A DNA stretch of 64,000 nucleotides from the NCBI RefSeq assembly GCF_000689255.1, contig NZ_HG964446.1:3888734-3952733 (forward strand), written 5' to 3'. This stretch comes from Mycobacterium triplex. Its GTDB lineage: Bacteria > Actinomycetota > Actinomycetes > Mycobacteriales > Mycobacteriaceae. Within the stretch, counting starts at the first letter, position 1. Every line of letters begins with the position of its first letter. Below the pieces are notes generated by a model. It saw nothing but the letters and a program-made list of their open reading frames with translations, did not search any database and was not told where the DNA came from. Below, piece after piece: positions 1 to 8,126 of the stretch. The translations under genes were made by a program, and so were the position numbers.

Positions 1-147
1 GACCTGGGGATGCGGTTGGGCGAGGGCAGCGGCGCGGCGCTGGCGCTGCCGGTGCTGCGCGCTGCGGTGGCCACGCTGTCGTCGATGGCGACGTTCACCG
101 AGGCCGGCGTCTCCGACCGACCCGGCGAGACAGTAACGTCCCCGTGA
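1..147 (+). CDS. cobT: CobT (nicotinate-nucleotide:dimethylbenzimidazole phosphoribosyltransferase), C-terminal fragment
   Basis: This is the 3' end of a gene that begins before the window. Reading frame 1 is open from base 1 to the TGA at 145-147. The visible 48 residues begin DLGMRLGEGSGAALALPVLR, which resembles the conserved C-terminal helix of CobT. CobT activates dimethylbenzimidazole to alpha-ribazole phosphate, the lower ligand of cobalamin. Its stop overlaps the GTG start of cobS by 4 bases (GTGA), so the two genes are probably translationally coupled. The call rests on this short tail plus the cobS neighbour; the same order is known in M. tuberculosis. Confidence 0.8.
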   Translation, partial: DLGMRLGEGSGAALALPVLRAAVATLSSMATFTEAGVSDRPGETVTSP

Positions 148-896
148 TTCGTTCGCTGGCAACGGCTTTCGCGTTCGGAACGGTCTTGCCTGTACCGGCT
201 TCCGGCACGATGAGCCGCGGCGCCATGACCGCGCTGCCGGTGGTCGGGGCGACCCTCGGAGCGCTGGCCGCGGGCATCGTCTGGGGCGGCTCGCTGGCTT
301 TCGGTGCCTCCAGTCCGCTGCCGGGATTGCTTGCGGTGACAGCACTTTTGCTCGCGACCCGCGGGCTGCACATCGACGGCGTCGCCGATACGGCCGACGG
401 CCTGGGCTGCTACGGGCCGCCGCCGCGCGCCCTGGCCGTGATGCGCGACGGGTCGACGGGGCCGTTCGGTGTCGCGGCCGTCGTGCTGGTGATCGTGTTG
501 CAGGGCTTGGCATTTTCCGCGCTCGGGTCGACGTGGCCGCACGGGCTTTCCGCGATCCTCGTGGCGGTGACCGCCGGCCGGGTGAGCGCCGTGCTGGCCT
601 GCCGTCGCTCGGTGCCCGCGGCCGACGGCAGCGCCCTGGGCGTGCACGTCGCGGGCACGCAGCCGCTGCCCGTCGTCGCCGGTTGGGTCGTGGTGCTGCT
701 TGGGGTCTCGGTGGTGGCGGGCCCACGACCGTGGCAGGGGCCCGCCGCGGTGGTGTTGGCGTTGTGCTGCGGCGGCGTGCTGGTGCGGCATTGCGTGCGC
801 CGCTTCGGCGGCATCAACGGCGACGTGCTGGGCGCCGCGATCGAACTGACCACGACGGTCAGCGCGGTGACGCTCGCGGCGCTGATCCGCTGCTAG
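144..896 (+). CDS. cobS: CobS, adenosylcobinamide-GDP ribazoletransferase
   Basis: This 250-residue integral membrane protein would join adenosylcobinamide-GDP to alpha-ribazole (phosphate), the last step of nucleotide loop assembly in cobalamin synthesis. The acidic family motif DGVADTADG lies near residues 78-86 and is followed by the conserved MRDGSTGPFG segment. Most of the remainder consists of hydrophobic Ala/Val/Leu helices. The GTG start at 144 overlaps the cobT stop, and its length is typical of the family. The gene runs convergent to ilvE, with a hairpin between them. Confidence 0.93.
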   Translation: MIRSLATAFAFGTVLPVPASGTMSRGAMTALPVVGATLGALAAGIVWGGSLAFGASSPLPGLLAVTALLLATRGLHIDGVADTADGLGCYGPPPRALAVMRDGSTGPFGVAAVVLVIVLQGLAFSALGSTWPHGLSAILVAVTAGRVSAVLACRRSVPAADGSALGVHVAGTQPLPVVAGWVVVLLGVSVVAGPRPWQGPAAVVLALCCGGVLVRHCVRRFGGINGDVLGAAIELTTTVSAVTLAALIRC

Positions 897-922
897 CCGG
901 CCCGTCGGCCGTTCTCTTGCGC

Positions 923-948
923 CGAGCGTGAAACCAGCTTCACGCTCG
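923..948. terminator. Hairpin between convergent cobS and ilvE
   Basis: A perfect 10-bp inverted repeat, CGAGCGTGAA / TTCACGCTCG, encloses a 6-base loop. No T-tract follows on either strand, so if it terminates transcription it is not the classic intrinsic type. It lies 27 bases past the cobS stop and could serve both converging genes. Similar AACGTG or AGCGTRA palindromes occur at 6083, 34634, 56140, 56171 and 63082. Confidence 0.55.
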
Positions 949-1014
949 AGCTAGTGCTCTTGCGCCGAACGCCCGGCCAGGGGGGCGCTCACGCCTGAAT
1001 GCCCGGCTGACCGG

Positions 1015-1084
1015 GCGCTCGGCGAGGCAGAAGGCGCCCGGCAGACAAACGCGCTCGGCGAGGCAGACGCGCTCGGTGAGGCAA
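1015..1084. repeat. Short direct repeats GCGCTCGGYGAGGCA downstream of ilvE
   Basis: Three copies of a 16-17-base unit with the core GCGCTCGGYGAGGCA sit at 1015-1031, 1051-1067 and 1069-1084. The last two are nearly tandem with an 18-base period. They fill the gap between the cobS/ilvE hairpin and the ilvE stop. No coding function is apparent. Confidence 0.6.
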
Positions 1085-1091
1085 GGGGCCG

Positions 1092-2198
1092 CTAGCCGAG
1101 GCGCGTCATCCAGCCGTGCGTATCGGCGAAAGTCCCCCGCTGAATGCGGGTCAGCGTGTCGCGCAGGGCCATCGTCACTTCACCCGGTTGACCGTCGGCG
1201 ATGGTGAACTCGGCATCGGCGTACTTCACCCGCCCGACCGGCGTGATGACGGCCGCAGTGCCGCAGGCGAATACCTCGGTGATCTCCCCCGCGGCCGCCT
1301 TCTTCTGCCACTCGTCGATATCGATCTTGCGCTCTTCGACCGTGAACCCAGCGTCAAGTGCCAACTGCAGCAACGAGTCCCGCGTTATGCCCGGCAGCAG
1401 CGAGCCGGACAGCTCCGGGGTGACCAGCCGCGAGGTGCCGCCGCTGCCCAGCACGAAGAACAGGTTCATGCCGCCCATCTCTTCGACGAACCGACGCTCG
1501 ACGGCATCGAGCCAAACCACTTGGTCGCAACCGTTTTCCGCGGCCTCGGCCTGAGCCACCAGCGACGCGGCGTAGTTGCCGCCGAACTTGGCCGCACCGG
1601 TACCGCCCGGGCAGGCCCGCACGTAATCCGTTGACACCCAGACGTCGACGGGGTTGATGCCGTTGCGGAAATACGCGCCGGCCGGCGAACCGATCAGCAG
1701 GTAGCGGTAGTGCTTGGCCGGCCGTACGCCCAGTCCGGGCTCGGTCGCGAAGATGAACGGCCGCAGATACAGCGCCTCTTCGCCGCCGGCCTTGGGCACC
1801 CATGCGTTGTCGACCGCGACGAGCTGGCGCAGGGATTCGAGGAAAAGCCCGTCGGGCAGCTCGGGGATCGCGATCCGCCGGGCCGACGCGCGCATCCGGG
1901 CGGCGTTGGCGTCCGGGCGAAATGACACGATCGAGCCGTCGGCCCAGCGGTACGCCTTGAGGCCCTCGAACACCTCTTGCGCGTAGTGCAGCACGATCGC
2001 CGACGGGTCCAGCTGGATCGGGCCGTATGGGATAACCCGCGCGTCGTGCCAGCCCTGGCCCTCGTCGTAGTCGACCGACACCATGTGGTCGGTGAAGAAC
2101 GTCCCGAATCCGGGGTCGGCCAGGATGGAGTCACGTTCGGCGTCGCTAGCGGGATTGGACGCGCGTTCGACGGTGAACTCGAGAAGGCCGCTCGTCAT
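1092..2198 (-). CDS. ilvE: Branched-chain amino acid aminotransferase IlvE
   Basis: This 368-residue class IV PLP aminotransferase catalyses the last step of leucine, isoleucine and valine synthesis with glutamate as amino donor. The PLP lysine is K204 in GAAKFGGNYAAS, a position that matches the M. tuberculosis enzyme. The conserved EVFEGLKAY segment is near residue 75 and EEMGGMNLFFV follows in the C-terminal half. The ATG at 2198 gives the family's usual length. The gene reads in the same direction as gcvT upstream of it, after a 55-base gap. Confidence 0.96.
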   Translation of the reverse strand: MTSGLLEFTVERASNPASDAERDSILADPGFGTFFTDHMVSVDYDEGQGWHDARVIPYGPIQLDPSAIVLHYAQEVFEGLKAYRWADGSIVSFRPDANAARMRASARRIAIPELPDGLFLESLRQLVAVDNAWVPKAGGEEALYLRPFIFATEPGLGVRPAKHYRYLLIGSPAGAYFRNGINPVDVWVSTDYVRACPGGTGAAKFGGNYAASLVAQAEAAENGCDQVVWLDAVERRFVEEMGGMNLFFVLGSGGTSRLVTPELSGSLLPGITRDSLLQLALDAGFTVEERKIDIDEWQKKAAAGEITEVFACGTAAVITPVGRVKYADAEFTIADGQPGEVTMALRDTLTRIQRGTFADTHGWMTRLG

Positions 2199-2253
2199 GC
2201 GCCGATTGTATATGCGCGTACCAATTGGTTTTTCCCGTGTGAAGCGGCGGTGG

Positions 2254-3357
2254 CTAGCGCGTTTTCAGCTCGACGAACGGCGGGCGCACCACTTCGCACT
2301 CCGCGGCGCGGCCGCGTACGTCGACGGTGACTCGCTGGCCGTCTTCGACCCCGGCGTCGGTGTCGATCAGGGCCAGCGCGATCCCGGCCTGCAGCGTCGG
2401 CGAAAACGTGCCGGATGTGGTGGCGCCCACCGGCTTTTCCCCGGCGAGCACCGTCAGCCCGGGCCGCAACACCCCCCGGCCCAGCATCCGCAGGCCCCGC
2501 AGCAGCCGCCGCGGTCCCGCCGCCTTCTCGGCCAGCAGCGCGTCCCGGCCGAAGAACGCGTCCTTCTTCCAGCCGATCGCCCAGCCGCAGCGGGCCTGCA
2601 GCGGCGAGATGTCGAGCGATAGCTCGTGCCCGTGCAGGGGGTAACCCATCTCGGTGCGCAGGGTGTCACGGGCGCCCAGGCCGGCCGGCTCGCCGCCCGC
2701 GTTGGACACCGCCGTCACCAGCGCGTCGAACACCACACCGGCGCTGTCCCAGGGCGGCAGCAGTTCGTAGCCGTGCTCGCCGGTGTACCCGGTGCGGCAG
2801 ACCCGCACCGGCACTCCCGAAAACGAGGCGTCGGCGTAGGCCATGTAATCCATGTCGGTCGGCAGCCCCAACTCGGCCAGCACGTCGGACGATCGCGGTC
2901 CCTGCACCGCCAGCACCGCATAGGAGCGATGCTCGTTGGTGATCGTCAAACCGGCTTCAGCTGCGGCCTGCAGCGCCTCGACCACCGCGGCGGTGTTGGC
3001 GGCATTGGGCACCAGAAAGATCTCGTCGTCGTCGACGTAATAGGCGATCAGGTCGTCGATGACGCCACCGGATTCGGTGCAGCACAACGTGTATTGCGCC
3101 TTGCCCGGTTGGATCCGGCCCAGGTCGTTCGTCAGCGCGGAGTTGATGAACTGCGCGGCCCCCGGGCCCCGGACCAACGCCTTGCCCAGGTGGCTGACGT
3201 CGAACAGGCCCACGGTATTTCGCGTCGCGTTGTGCTCGCTGACGGTGCCCGCATACGACACCGGCATCAGCCAGCCGCCGAATTCAGCGAAACTAGCCCC
3301 CAGCTGACGATGACGGTCTTCCAGCGGTCCCTTGATCGGCTCCGGCGCGTCGCTCAC
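2254..3357 (-). CDS. gcvT: Glycine cleavage system aminomethyltransferase GcvT
   Basis: GcvT (T-protein, 367 residues from the chosen start) transfers the methylene group from the lipoylated H protein to tetrahydrofolate and releases ammonia. Family segments are visible: FAEFGGWLMPVSY near the N-terminus, VGLFDVSHLGK, and the C-terminal VGATTSGTFSPTL. The frame is open back to 3480, but that would overlap the divergent cyclase gene by about 90 bases. The GTG at 3357 (protein begins VSDAPEPIKGPL) leaves a 31-base divergent gap and a normal length. It needs lipoyl cofactor, made by lipB/lipA in this window. Confidence 0.93.
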   Translation of the reverse strand: MSDAPEPIKGPLEDRHRQLGASFAEFGGWLMPVSYAGTVSEHNATRNTVGLFDVSHLGKALVRGPGAAQFINSALTNDLGRIQPGKAQYTLCCTESGGVIDDLIAYYVDDDEIFLVPNAANTAAVVEALQAAAEAGLTITNEHRSYAVLAVQGPRSSDVLAELGLPTDMDYMAYADASFSGVPVRVCRTGYTGEHGYELLPPWDSAGVVFDALVTAVSNAGGEPAGLGARDTLRTEMGYPLHGHELSLDISPLQARCGWAIGWKKDAFFGRDALLAEKAAGPRRLLRGLRMLGRGVLRPGLTVLAGEKPVGATTSGTFSPTLQAGIALALIDTDAGVEDGQRVTVDVRGRAAECEVVRPPFVELKTR

Positions 3358-3388
3358 GACGACCCACCCTAGTGGCAGACTTCGATAG

Positions 3389-4474
3389 GTGTTCGATTTC
3401 GATGAGCTGGAGGCCGCCGGAATCGCCAACCCACGCGAACGGGCCGACCTGATCAAGTACCTGGACGAGCTCGGCTTCACGGTCGACGAGATGGTGGAAG
3501 CCGAGCAGCGCGGCCGGCTGTTCGGCCTGGCCGGGGATGTCCTGTCGTGGTCGGGACGGCCGATCTACACGTTTGCGACGGCGGCCGAGCAACTCGGCAT
3601 CGCCACCGAAGAGGTCGCCCGCGCCTGGGCCTTGCTCGGCCTGACCGCCGCCGGTCCCGATATCCCGGTGCTGAGCCAGGCCGACGTCGACGCCCTGGCG
3701 ACCTGGCTCGCGGTACGGGCGGTGGTAGGCCAGGACGGCGCCTTTGGCCTGCTGCGAGTGCTGGGCGCCGCGATGGCCCGGCTCGCGGAGGCCGAGTCGA
3801 CGATGATCCGCGCCGGGACGCCGGACATCCAGATGACCCACACCCATGACGAGCTCGCCACCGCGCAGGCCTACCGCTCGGTCGCCGAGTTCGTCCCCCG
3901 GCTCGGGGCGTTGATCGACATCGTGCACCGCCATCACCTGACCAGCGCCCGGACGCACTTCGAGGGAGTCTTGCGCGACACCTCGGCGTCGGTGGTGTGC
4001 GGCGTGGGATTCGCGGACCTGTCCGGCTTCACCGCGTTGACGCAGGCCCTGACCCCCGCGCAGTTGTCGCATCTGCTCAACGAGTTCGCCGGCACCGTGT
4101 CCGACGTCGTGCACGCCGACGGCGGCCGGGTGGTGAAGTTCATCGGCGACGAGGTGATGTGGGTCAGTTCGGCGCCCGAGCGGCTGCTGCAGGCGGCGGT
4201 TCATCTCGTCGAACACCCCAAGGCGCGCGAGGAGGGCCTGCAGGTCCGCGCCGGCCTCGCCTTCGGCACGGTCGTGGCCATCAACGGCGATTACTTCGGC
4301 AACCCGGTCAACCTGGCCGCCCGACTCGTCGCCGCCGCGGCGCCAGAACAGATCCTGGCCTCCCCCGAGCTGCGCGAGGCGTTGCCCGATTGCCCCGCCG
4401 TCGCCCAACCCCCGTTGACGCTCAAGGGTTTTGACGCCCCGGTCACCGCGTTCGATCTGCACACCGGGACGTAG
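3389..4474 (+). CDS. Class III adenylyl cyclase with N-terminal regulatory domain (Rv2212 type)
   Basis: This 361-residue protein should convert ATP to cAMP. The C-terminal cyclase homology domain starts at about residue 200: VGFADLSGFTAL holds metal-binding D210, and VVKFIGDEVMWV holds K250 and metal-binding D254. GDYFGNPVNLAARL is the transition-state region. Residues 1-195 form a helical domain equivalent to the autoinhibitory pH- and fatty-acid-sensing domain of Rv2212. No membrane segment is visible. The GTG at 3389 is divergent from gcvT across 31 bases, so both promoters must be packed into that gap or overlap the genes. Confidence 0.92.
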   Translation: MFDFDELEAAGIANPRERADLIKYLDELGFTVDEMVEAEQRGRLFGLAGDVLSWSGRPIYTFATAAEQLGIATEEVARAWALLGLTAAGPDIPVLSQADVDALATWLAVRAVVGQDGAFGLLRVLGAAMARLAEAESTMIRAGTPDIQMTHTHDELATAQAYRSVAEFVPRLGALIDIVHRHHLTSARTHFEGVLRDTSASVVCGVGFADLSGFTALTQALTPAQLSHLLNEFAGTVSDVVHADGGRVVKFIGDEVMWVSSAPERLLQAAVHLVEHPKAREEGLQVRAGLAFGTVVAINGDYFGNPVNLAARLVAAAAPEQILASPELREALPDCPAVAQPPLTLKGFDAPVTAFDLHTGT

Positions 4475-4514
4475 CCGACCCAGGCCCCACCCCCGGTGAC
4501 TAGGGTTATTGCGC

Positions 4515-6062
4515 GTGAGTATTGAACCGGGATACCAGGCTCCTGCTGTCACTGTCGCCTCGTCGCTGTCGAAACGCGGCGCGGGTTCGTCGGTATTGAT
4601 CGTGCCGGTCGTCTCGACCGGCGACGAGGACCGGCCGGGCGCAACCGTCGTGGCCGTCGAACCCTTCCTGTCCGAGGAAGCCGTCGCCGAGATCCTCGCC
4701 GGCCTGCAGGCGCTGGACGCCACCGGGGGCAGCGAGCAGGTCCACCGGCTGGTGGTGTCGTCGCTTCCGGTGGCCAGCGTGCTCGCCATCGGTCTGGGCA
4801 AGCCGCAGTCCGAATGGCCGGCCGACACCGTCCGGCGCGCCGCCGGGGTGGCCGCGCGCTCGCTGGGCAAGGCCGAATCGGTGATCACCACGCTGGCCGA
4901 GCTGCCCGGCGCGGACGTCGCCTCCGCCGCGGTCGAAGGACTGATCCTGGGCAGCTACCGGTTCACCGCTTTCCGCAGCGACAAGACCGCGCCCAAGGAC
5001 AAAGGGCTGAGCAAGATCACGATGCTTGCCACCGCGAAAGACGCCAAGAAGCAGGCCGCGCACGGTGCGGCCGTCGCGGCCGCGGTCGCCACCGCGCGCG
5101 ACTTCGTCAACACCCCACCGAATCACCTGTTCCCCGCCGAATTCGCCAAGCGCGCAAGGACTTTGGGCGAGTCGGTAGGCCTCGAAGTAGAGGTCCTCGA
5201 CGACAAGGCGCTGCAAAAGGAAGGCTACGGCGGCATTGTCGGTGTCGGCCAGGGCTCGTCGCGGCCCCCGCGGCTGGTGCGGCTGATCCACCGCGGTTCG
5301 AAGCTGGCCAAGAAGCCGAAGCAGGCAAAGCGGGTGGCCCTGGTCGGCAAGGGCGTCACGTTCGACACCGGCGGTATCTCGATCAAGCCCGCTGCCTCAA
5401 TGCATCACATGACCTCGGACATGGGTGGAGCCGCCGCGGTGATCGCGACCGTCACGCTGGCTGCGCGGCTCGAGCTGCCGATCGACGTGATCGCCACCGT
5501 GCCGATGGCCGAGAACATGCCGTCGGCGACCGCACAGCGCCCGGGCGACGTGCTCACCCAGTACGGCGGCATCACGGTCGAGGTGCAGAACACCGACGCC
5601 GAGGGCCGGCTCATCCTGGCCGACGCCATCGTGCGGGCGTGCGAGGACAAGCCGGACTATCTGATCGAGACGTCCACGCTGACGGGTGCGCAGACGGTCG
5701 CGCTGGGCGCGCGCATCCCCGGCGTGATGGGCAGCGACGATTTCCGCGACCGGGTCGCGGCGATCTCCCAGCAGGTGGGCGAAAACGGCTGGCCGATGCC
5801 GCTGCCCGACGAGCTCAAGGAGGACCTGAAGTCCACGGTCGCCGACCTTTCCAACATCAGCGGGCAACGCTTCGCCGGCATGCTGGTGGCGGGGGTGTTT
5901 CTGCGCGAGTTCGTCGCCGACGGCGTGAGCTGGGCGCACATCGATGTGGCCGGCCCGGCGTTCAACACCGGCAGCCCGTGGGGGTACTCGCCGAAGGGCT
6001 CCACCGGTGTACCGACCCGGACGATGTTCGCGGTGCTGGAAGACATCTGCGAAAACGGCTAG
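4515..6062 (+). CDS. pepB: Leucyl aminopeptidase PepB (M17 family)
   Basis: This 515-residue M17 metallo-aminopeptidase would release N-terminal residues from peptides in the cytosol. The two-metal site is visible in GKGVTFDTGGISIKP and NTDAEGRLILADA, and SDMGGAAAVIAT lies between them. I place the start at GTG 4515 (VSIEPGYQAP), which aligns with the M. tuberculosis N-terminus. A TTG at 4509 is also in frame. The last codons and stop are followed by an 11-base duplication (GAAAACGGCTA twice, about 6051-6073), an exact repeat of the gene's end. Confidence 0.95.
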   Translation: MSIEPGYQAPAVTVASSLSKRGAGSSVLIVPVVSTGDEDRPGATVVAVEPFLSEEAVAEILAGLQALDATGGSEQVHRLVVSSLPVASVLAIGLGKPQSEWPADTVRRAAGVAARSLGKAESVITTLAELPGADVASAAVEGLILGSYRFTAFRSDKTAPKDKGLSKITMLATAKDAKKQAAHGAAVAAAVATARDFVNTPPNHLFPAEFAKRARTLGESVGLEVEVLDDKALQKEGYGGIVGVGQGSSRPPRLVRLIHRGSKLAKKPKQAKRVALVGKGVTFDTGGISIKPAASMHHMTSDMGGAAAVIATVTLAARLELPIDVIATVPMAENMPSATAQRPGDVLTQYGGITVEVQNTDAEGRLILADAIVRACEDKPDYLIETSTLTGAQTVALGARIPGVMGSDDFRDRVAAISQQVGENGWPMPLPDELKEDLKSTVADLSNISGQRFAGMLVAGVFLREFVADGVSWAHIDVAGPAFNTGSPWGYSPKGSTGVPTRTMFAVLEDICENG

Positions 6063-6082
6063 AAAACGGCTAGAGCCCTGCC

Positions 6083-6106
6083 GAACGTGAAACTAACTTC
6101 ACGCTC
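6083..6106. terminator. Imperfect hairpin between convergent pepB and ephD
   Basis: GAACGTGAA and TTCACGCTC form a 9-bp stem with one A/C mismatch and a 6-base loop. It is the same palindrome type as at 923-948 and also lies between converging genes. There is no T-tract. Its role as a terminator is inferred from position. Confidence 0.45.
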
Positions 6107-6160
6107 GTCCGGGGGCGGCGTCCGCGGGCGCCGTCCGAGCGCACCCGCGGCCCGATCGGC

Positions 6161-7927
6161 TCAGATCACCTGCAACCGCGCCGTACTGCGCAGCGCCTGC
6201 GGAAACAGCCGCGAAACCCCGTACAGCGCATAGGCTTCCGGCGTCACCGGGCGGATCGGCTTGTTCTTCTGCACGGACGACACGATCGCATCGGCAACCT
6301 TGTCGGGCCCGTACCGGCGCAGCGCGAACATCTTGCCCAGCTGACCCCGCCGGCCGTCGACATGCCCGTCCCGCTTGCCGGCGGGCGCGTCGAACCGGGT
6401 GGCGTTGATGATGTTCGTGTCGATCAGACCCGGGCAGATCGTCGTCAGCCCGACGTCGGCGGCGTCGAGTTCGGCGCGCAGGCAGTCGGAGAACATGTAG
6501 GTCGCCGCCTTGGAGGTGCAGTAGGCGTTCAGCGACTGCAGCGGCGCGAAGGCGGCCATCGACGACACGTTGACGATGTGCCCGCCGGTGCCGCGCTGCA
6601 CCAGGCGCCGCCCGAACGCCCGGCTGCCGTTCACCACGCCGCCGAGGTTGACGTCGAGCACCCGGTCGAATTGTTCGGCGGGGGTGTCCAGGAACCGGCC
6701 GGCCTGCCCGATACCGGCGTTGTTGACCACGATGTCGGGCACGCCGTGTTCGGTGCAGACCCGCTCGGCGAACGCCTCGACCGCGTCGGCGTCGGACACG
6801 TCGAGCACGTAGGCGTGCGCGACGCCCCCGCGTGCGCCGATCGCGGCCGCGGTCTCCTTGACGGCGGCTTCGTCGATGTCGCTGACGACCAGCTCGGCAC
6901 CCTCGCGCGCGAAGGCGCAGGCCGTCGCGCGCCCGATCCCACTGCCGGCGCCGGTGACCGACACCAGGGTGTCGCCGAAGCCGCCGCGGGGCCGGCCCAC
7001 CTGCGCGCGCAGTAGCGCGCGACTCGGCGGCTTGCCCTCGGTCAGGTCGGCGAACTCACCCACCGCGGCCGCCATCACCTGCGGGTGTGACATCGGCGAG
7101 AAATGCCCGGCCCTGATGTCGCGCCGCCACAGCCGCGGCACCCACCGCGCGGTCTCGTCGTAGCCGTACGGCCGGACGTATTTGTCGCGGGTGTTGACGA
7201 TCAGCTGCACCGGCACGTCGACGACGTGGATGGGCTGACCGCGCACCGAGAACGAACGAAAGTAGTTGGCGGGATAGGTTTTAACGGAGCTGGCCGCATC
7301 CGCGGCGAGGTTGTTGGAATGATGGATCTGCTCATCGGGAATATTGTCGACGACGCTGCGGCGCAGCGCGCGTACCGAGAAAGCCGCCCGGATCAACAGC
7401 GGCGCCAGCACCGGGATGGAAAAGAAGACCATGTAGGTCAGCCGCAACGCCTGACTGATCGAGCGGGCAAACCGGCGCGGCCGCCACGGTTGGCGCAGAC
7501 CGCTGAAGATGTATTCGACCAGTTGCTCGTGGCTCGGGCCGGACACCGACGTGAACGAGGCGACCCGGTCACCGGCGCCGGGTCGTTTCAGGTACTCCCA
7601 GATACCCACCGAACCCCAATCGTGGGCCAGCACGTGCACCGGCCGGCCCGGGCTCAGTGCGCTCGTCACCGCCGCGAAATCATCGGCGAAGTGGGCCATC
7701 GTGTACGACGAGACCTTCTTGGGCGTGCCCGTCCGCCCGACACCGCGGTTGTCGTAGCGGATGATCCGGAACCGCTCGGCCAGCAGCGGGACGACGCCGT
7801 CCCACAGCACGTGTGAATCGGGCCAGCCGTGCACCAGGACGACCGTGGGGCCCTCGGGATTGCCTTCTTCGTAGACCGCGATGCGGACCCCGTCCACGCT
7901 GTCGACGAACTGCTGTATTGCCGGCAT
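6161..7927 (-). CDS. ephD: EphD: alpha/beta-hydrolase fused to short-chain dehydrogenase
   Basis: This 588-residue fusion protein has an N-terminal epoxide-hydrolase-like fold (about residues 10-295). That part carries HGWPDSHVLWDG, the nucleophile motif AHDWGSVG near residue 105, and a C-terminal GHFSPMSHP histidine. The C-terminal half (about 320-560) is a Rossmann SDR with VTGAGSGIGRATA and the YCTSK catalytic pair. In M. tuberculosis EphD modifies epoxymycolic acid precursors. The ATG at 7927 follows a GGAGGCGGAAG ribosome site. The gene is divergent from dlaT across about 200 bases. Confidence 0.94.
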   Translation of the reverse strand: MPAIQQFVDSVDGVRIAVYEEGNPEGPTVVLVHGWPDSHVLWDGVVPLLAERFRIIRYDNRGVGRTGTPKKVSSYTMAHFADDFAAVTSALSPGRPVHVLAHDWGSVGIWEYLKRPGAGDRVASFTSVSGPSHEQLVEYIFSGLRQPWRPRRFARSISQALRLTYMVFFSIPVLAPLLIRAAFSVRALRRSVVDNIPDEQIHHSNNLAADAASSVKTYPANYFRSFSVRGQPIHVVDVPVQLIVNTRDKYVRPYGYDETARWVPRLWRRDIRAGHFSPMSHPQVMAAAVGEFADLTEGKPPSRALLRAQVGRPRGGFGDTLVSVTGAGSGIGRATACAFAREGAELVVSDIDEAAVKETAAAIGARGGVAHAYVLDVSDADAVEAFAERVCTEHGVPDIVVNNAGIGQAGRFLDTPAEQFDRVLDVNLGGVVNGSRAFGRRLVQRGTGGHIVNVSSMAAFAPLQSLNAYCTSKAATYMFSDCLRAELDAADVGLTTICPGLIDTNIINATRFDAPAGKRDGHVDGRRGQLGKMFALRRYGPDKVADAIVSSVQKNKPIRPVTPEAYALYGVSRLFPQALRSTARLQVI

Positions 7928-8126
7928 CGAACTTCCGCCTCCCCGCGATCTGGCGATGGCCGCCCCCTGGCGATTCGGCCCACCGTAGCGAACGGGTCAG
8001 CCCTGGATGTGTGCCGACGCCGAGGCAATGACAGGATAGTTTCGACGTCAACTTGCAGTACACCGCGGTGTGGTAAGTCAGATGTTGACCTGCGCCGACC
8101 CACGAGCAATCGAGGAGTCAATAGAC

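Noticed and set aside
1..143. Cobalamin riboswitch near cobT/cobS
   Set aside because: The genes are internal to an operon that starts outside the window, and no B12-box-like sequence is seen here or before cobC or cobD.
3358..3480. N-terminal extension of gcvT
   Set aside because: The frame is open, but it would overlap the start of the divergent adenylyl cyclase, and the GcvT family begins after it.
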